DNA of 64,000 nucleotides from Stictocephala bisonia. Taxonomy: Eukaryota > Arthropoda > Insecta > Hemiptera > Membracidae. Each line of letters opens with the position of its first letter. The stretch's first letter is position 1. The notes beneath the pieces are model-generated. The model saw only the letters and a program-made list of their open reading frames with translations, made no database searches and had not been told where the DNA came from. This document shows, in pieces, positions 59,055-64,000 of this stretch. Location of the stretch: positions 868,001 through 932,000 of the forward strand of contig JAQJVL010000152.1 in assembly GCA_035578905.1 (NCBI GenBank), read 5' to 3'. The translations under genes were made by a program, and so were the position numbers.

Positions 59055-59349
59055 CCATTAATTCACCACCACTACTTTTTTATCACAATTACAGTTATGT
59101 TAGATTAGGTGGTTACTAAAGTTGATCACGAACTGGTAAATCCAATGATTGGCTTACCGCCGAATGTGCTCTCCATCTGCAAGTTCTTGGAAAGCGATAA
59201 GATTAGGCCAATGATATCGAATTCCTAGTGGATAATGAATACCACAGTGGACGTAAATATGATTGGGGAGTAGTTTTTAGAACAATATAATATTTATCAA
59301 GTGGTAGTGAATTAACGGAAACAAAAAAAGTAGTGGTAGAGAATTAACG
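59055..59349. mobile_element. Possible MITE with about 26-bp inverted ends
   Basis: The left end is CCATTAATTCACCACCACTA then CTTTTTT. The right end is its imperfect complement AAAAAAAGTAGTGGTAGAGA then ATTAACG. A third related segment (GTGGTAGTGAATTAACGG) lies at 59301-59318. No clear target duplication. Confidence 0.5.
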
Positions 59350-61498
59350 TAAAATATCCCAGTTTTGTGCCAACTGGACTAGAGTGTACGTGTGAACCAA
59401 GTTGTTTACGTCCTATTTTATGTATAAAAGTAGCAAAGATTTCATATTTAGTGTAGCATGGATTCATGTAGTGGCTTATTCATGCTGCTAGATTTGGTGA
59501 TGAGCGTACAATTGTGTTTGATGAGAGAAGGCGGACTCAGTGAGTCAGATCGGTTGTTGATAGATTGGTGGGGAAATCATATCAATCTTCCGTACGGTTA
59601 ATGTGTTTACAAGGTTGACGCAATATCCCATCCGCTAATAGGTTACACTATATAGCTCCGTACAACGATTCTTCCAAGTATTATAACATTCAAGAACGGC
59701 AAAGACAATGATCATTTTCAGAATCATTGTTCCAAAGACAAATTTCCATATTATCTATCTATTGTTCCAATTATTGATCGGAATAATAGTCAGTAACTAC
59801 TTAAAGTTTACTGATATTTATAAAAAGTCAGGTTTATGAACCTGACTTAAAATGAGATTGTAGCTATGGGGAGGGAGGGTCGTACTCCATCACTCAGTTC
59901 AAGGGCTTCAAACAGCGACTCACGACGCACAATACAGGATCCTTAAATGATTTTATGAGATTCTACAAAAAATGCTTGTTTTGAACCGAATGTATTTTGT
60001 AATTGGTGGGTCAGATGATTATGTTCAACAAAAAACAAGCATGTGAAAATTAGACTTTATATGGAAGTCTAATGAAAACAATTAGAATGAAATGTTTAAT
60101 ACAAAATTCCATTTAAAAATTCATTTATAGTCACACCGGCAGTAAATAACCATGCTTCGCTACGGGGTATTGTAACTGGAACTACATCCCTACACTCCCG
60201 TCCAAGGCTACCCAAGTTAATCACGGTTAGCTACCCCAGTTGGCCACGTGTTTTATCCATATGCTACTCAAGTTGATCATGGGGTACTACCCATGTCAAA
60301 TAGCACCGTCCTAAGCTCTCTTATTCGTATTTTGAATGGTAACAAGGCTCTGATTAGCTAGTATCGGAATGTTTATTACTTTCCTTAAAATCCTTTCTTA
60401 GTAGACATGGATAACGAATAAAGTATATTTGTGCAAAGTGTCATGATCCAAGCCTTGATGTTTTTAGAAACTGTGATCAGTCAGTCAATGGTATTTGGAA
60501 TTGATTGATATAACCAACATCCCAAATCATGAAGTACAAACAGGTTTTACAACATTAATGGAACATAATTTTGGAAAACTGCCACATGACACCGCCCCAT
60601 GTTGCTGCCATCATGTAGTGACAGTTCATCTCGGTTTTTATATCATGTTCGTTCTATCTACAGCGATAAAATATAGTACAGTATAAAAACCTTTACGTTT
60701 CGACTGTATTGAAAAAATATGTTTATACCAAAATTCTTGTAAAAAGTACATTTCTAGAACATTTTATACAAGTTGATTTATATGTACTTCCTTTCATAAA
60801 TTTAAATCGTTTAAAATTTACCTCATTTATATAGCAAAATAGACTTTTTTCTGAACTAAACTGAGTGAGTTTGAAATTATTCATAGAGAATATAACTGAC
60901 AAGAACTATTGTATTATTGAAACTTGATCTAAGAATATATTAAAAAGAACCTGAAGAGAATAGTTAAGTATTTTAACAGTTGAACATTTGGCATGCGACA
61001 AAATTATTGCATTCAATTTAATGACGTTAGATGTGGAGAGGGCATTAAAATAGAATTTAACTATTATCATTTTGGATGGAATGCATAATTAGTGACAAAC
61101 TTATTGTTTTAAAGTTACACATGTAATGTTCAGTTCTCTTTAAATCACTGTCAATTCGAACAGTAAATTATTTATTCGTCTGGAATTTTTTTTGGAAAAG
61201 AATATTTGCAATATTTTTCAAACTATTAGTATATTTGTCATTGTCAGTGTAAATAATAACAATAACAACCTACCAACGAAAAGTAGTTTTAGTTTTTCTT
61301 CTGGCGATATCTAATATGCATGGCTTATGTCGACTACCTGGTCATTCTGAACTACATGAAACGTATATTACTGGTGTTCTAATTGTCAATAGGTGGTCCT
61401 CTAGTTGTTACTGTGTGTGTGTCCTACGACTTACACCAACCATAAACCAACCGTAAACTTGGCCATAGAGGAAGCCATTTAACATGTTACATAGTTAA
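59350..61498. other. Engrailed-class intron 1, mostly unassigned
   Basis: No gene recognised. Degenerate GTTGATCA-type repeats at 60195-60300 match the array at 3294-3800. Confidence 0.4.
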
Positions 61499-61888
61499 AG
61501 ATGTTAGTAGCAGAAATGAGAATGCTAAGATGGGTGGATGGAGTTACAAGAGCGGAGAGAATAAGGCATTATTGTATCAGATGAATGTTAAAAGTGGGGT
61601 GCATAAAAATGAAGTTCAAGAAAGTAGGTTAAGGCGGCATAGATACATACAAAGATGAGGGAAGGACTACGTTGGAAACGTGGAAATCGGAGGAGGAGGA
61701 GAAGGATTAGGAGACAAAACATAAGCTGGAAAGACAAGGTGGCAGGAGATCTGAAGGAAAACGGGCGGGGGAAAGAAAATGCAAGGAACATAAGTCAATG
61801 GAGGAGGAAGGACCGAATATGCAACACCGAATCTGTTTCACGTGAGAAAATGCAAAAAAAGAACAGCAAGAAGAAGAAGATTCATTAA
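61499..61888 (+). pseudogene. RTE-like LINE protein C-terminus (relic)
   Basis: Frame 1 reads MLVAEMRMLRWVDGVTRAER then IRHYCIR-stop, matching the common LINE C-terminal pattern AEMRMLRWM.G.TR.DRIRN..IR. A second frame from 61655 has SWKDKVAGDLKENGRGKENA then RNISQWRRKDR and ends Lys-rich, matching D.VK.DL.E.G....AQDR..WRR. The two frames are joined by a shift; only the tail of the element is present. Confidence 0.7.
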
Positions 61889-61959
61889 GTAATTTAATTT
61901 CCAATTTGACGAGACTGAGATCAAGGAGGTATCTTAGACCTATGATAAATGCGACAGTT

Positions 61960-62437
61960 TGGCACGACTCACTAAGAGCGTGGACACTCTGACGCCGCAT
62001 CTCTCTCTTTTTTGACACGACTAATTGGGACCGTAGGTACTTTGAAGCCACACCCTCTCTTTGTTGCCACGACTTACTAGAACCGAAGGTACTTTGACGC
62101 CGCAATTCTCTCTTTGTTGGCACGACTCACTAGGACCGTAGGTACTTTGACGCCGCAATTCTCTCTTTGTTGGCACGACTCACAGGGCCCGTAGGTATTT
62201 TGACGCCGCAATTCTCTCTTTGTTGGCACGACTCACTAGGACCGTAGGTACTTTGACGCCGCACCCTCTCTTTGTTGGCACGACTCACTAGGACCGTAGG
62301 TACTTTGACGCCGCAATTCTCTCTTTGTTGGCACGACTCACTGGGACCGTAGGTAATTTGACACCGCATGTTTGTTATCACGACTCACTAGAACCGTAGG
62401 TACTTTGACGTTACACTCTCTCTTTGTTGGCACTCAA
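61960..62437. repeat. 53-bp minisatellite, about 9 units
   Basis: Units contain GGACCGTAGGTACTTTGACG, CCGCAATTCTCTCTTTGTTG and GCACGACTCACTA. The outer units are more diverged. Minus-strand open frames (RRQSTYGPSESCQQRE repeats) are by-products. Confidence 0.93.
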
Positions 62438-62698
62438 TTATATAACTATTACTTTGACAAAAATTCATATCAGACAGTAAGTTTCTTTTTAAAAAATCTC
62501 TTAACAATTCTCAACGTCCTTATTTGCTTACTTTGATGCTTTTCCTTCTCTGATGAATCGTGTACTGTATACCTACATAATACAACGGACGTATATTTCG
62601 TCACCAATCCAATACCTAGACTCAGTTGGCTGATTTTAAATGCACAAAAACTATTCTTGGTCCAAGTACTAACTAAGACGTTACGACAGGTACTTGTT

Positions 62699-63643
62699 TG
62701 GTAATTATATAGAACAGGGGCCTTGTCGATTTTTGGCTGAAATATTTTTCATTGTTGATTACTTAGCTAAGAAACAAGAATATGACTAGCCGAAAGAATT
62801 ACGAAAACGAGGAGATGTGGGTACTCAAATAATGCGGAATTTTCGTCTGATAACGAATATCACAAGGGGTTTACAATCGAGCCATTATTAAGCACGTTAG
62901 CGCCGGAAATGTGCCGATTTCAATAAGGTACCGTTATGTTATCGGTCAAATATGATATGATTGGGTATTGATAGGTTAAATTATGTTAGGTTATGTTAGG
63001 TGGGTTATTAGGTTTGATTAGGTTATGTTTGGTTAGGTTATGTTAGGAGGGTTATTAGGTTTGATTAGGTTATGTTTGGTTAGGTTATGTTAGGTTTGGT
63101 TAGGTTAAGTTAAACTGTTTTGGAGGGTTTTAACCAACTATGCTACAAACCAATTAATAATAATTAAATCCATACCTAACATAATCAAACCAAACCTAAC
63201 ATAACCTAACTAAAACTAACATGACTTAAACAAACCTAACTAAATAAACAAATCTAACTTAACCTATCCAAACCCAACATAACTTAACCAAACATAACCT
63301 AATCAAACCTAACATAACCTAACCTATCAATACTCACCTAGCCCTATCCTAACTGAACGTTAACTCACTGAAATCAACACATTTCCTACGCTAGCGTGTC
63401 TAATAATGGTTCGATTGTAAAAACCTTTTGATATTCGTAATCAGGGGACGATTCCGCACAATTCGAGTACTCATATCAATATATTTATGAAAGAAATTAT
63501 ATTTTTCGTGTTTCTGCAGTTTCTTAATTTTTCCGGCTTTTACTCTGTAAAACTATCATATTCTTGTTTATTAGCTATTTATCTACTATAAAAAATTTCA
63601 GCAGAAAAATCAACAAGGTCCCTGTTCTATATGATTACCGTTT
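62699..63643. repeat. 0.94-kb foldback with telomere-like centre
   Basis: The left arm begins GGTAATTATATAGAACAGGG. The right arm ends with the complement of GGTAATCATATAGAACAGGG. Matching continues inward through CCTTGTCGATTTTT, GTGCGGAAT, TACGAATATCA, TTTACAATCGA and CCATTATTA, then CACG.TAGCG, to a centre of GGTTAGGTTATGTTAGG-type repeats (left) and CCTAACATAACCTAACC (right). The right arm has about 65 extra bases. No coding frame. Confidence 0.85.
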
Positions 63644-64000
63644 ATTACAATAAACTGCACATGTCTATCAGATAATCTTTTGTGTTTATACAGTATATAT
63701 CCATCCTATGGCAAACTCAGATGGTCGTTTATTTTTTATACGTATCTATCCGATATCATAAGGGTTTAGTCATGTATTTGTATCCGACAATTTGTGCAGG
63801 TACATAAATTTAACTACTACGTTAAAAAGATATTTCGAACTAAATCTTAATCCCATAGTTTGATAAATATTGCACATATATTTTGCACACATTTAATTTT
63901 ATTATTATTATTATTTACAGCCTAAATCCACATTATATTTTCTTTGTATACGATATTCTATTTCGAATATTAAATCCAAGTGAATTGTAAATTCACAAAT
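63644..64000. other. Window end, nothing recognised
   Basis: AT-rich sequence, presumably still intron 1 of the engrailed-class gene. Confidence 0.4.

Noticed and set aside
61707..62381. Minus-strand frames with RRQSTYGPSESCQQRE-type repeats
   Set aside because: They are the complement of the 53-bp minisatellite and of the RTE relic.
62960..63340. Chromosome end (telomere)
   Set aside because: The repeats are degenerate, inverted around a centre and flanked by matching arms, so they belong to a foldback inside the contig.

Overview
The window is AT-rich nuclear DNA of an arthropod, most likely an insect. Evidence for this is an engrailed/invected-type homeobox gene first exon, a five-unit run of the insect telomeric motif TTAGG (as AACCT), many TTAA-, hAT- and Harbinger-type DNA transposons, tRNA-headed SINEs, and very large repeat-filled introns. 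I cannot name the order; a hemipteran-like genome would fit, but that is inference. One run of 100 Ns (10531-10630) marks an assembly gap.

Left third (1 to about 23.7 kb): a gene on the minus strand for the beta subunit of 3-methylcrotonyl-CoA carboxylase (MCCC2; mitochondrial leucine breakdown). Five exons can be placed with good splice sites: 23532-23687, 21057-21310, 16400-16640, 13563-13741 and 1245-1311. The exon phases chain correctly from exon 1 to exon 4. A stretch of about 110-120 codons between the fourth exon and the 1245-1311 exon was not found; that interval holds the assembly gap and about 10 kb of transposons. The 3' end of the gene lies beyond base 1. Its introns hold TTAA elements, a hAT MITE with a perfect 8-bp target duplication, a hAT transposase relic, two dead CR1/Jockey-like LINEs, a Harbinger-like element with TAA target duplications, and SINEs.

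Middle (about 23.7 to 47 kb): gene-poor. It holds a 155-bp MITE, a 44-bp satellite of about 2.4 kb (28.5-30.9 kb), a possible small zinc-finger gene on the minus strand (31012-31449), a 7.3-kb structure with 1.3-kb inverted arms (32481-33793 and 38480-39785) enclosing a LINE relic and a 73-bp satellite, further partial copies of the same repeat family, a foldback with an insect telomere-motif core (42.0-42.4 kb), and a 39-bp minisatellite of about 1.4 kb (45.1-46.4 kb).

Right third (about 47.2 to 64 kb): first coding exon of an engrailed/invected-class gene on the plus strand (48479-48995), with an EH1 Groucho motif, a PIDLSK motif and an EH2 motif. It is followed by at least 15 kb of intron 1; the homeodomain exons are not in the window. 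This intron carries another TTAA MITE, minisatellites of 58, 21 and 53 bp, an RTE-like LINE tail and a 0.94-kb foldback with degenerate telomere-like DNA at its centre.

The observation I rate highest is the excess of the octamer TAGGCCTA (at least 12 exact copies, 11 of them between 42.6 and 57.2 kb). In two units of the 58-bp minisatellite it appears as TA becoming TAGGCCTA relative to the neighbouring units, which is what a TA-targeting transposon footprint with GG...CC ends would look like.
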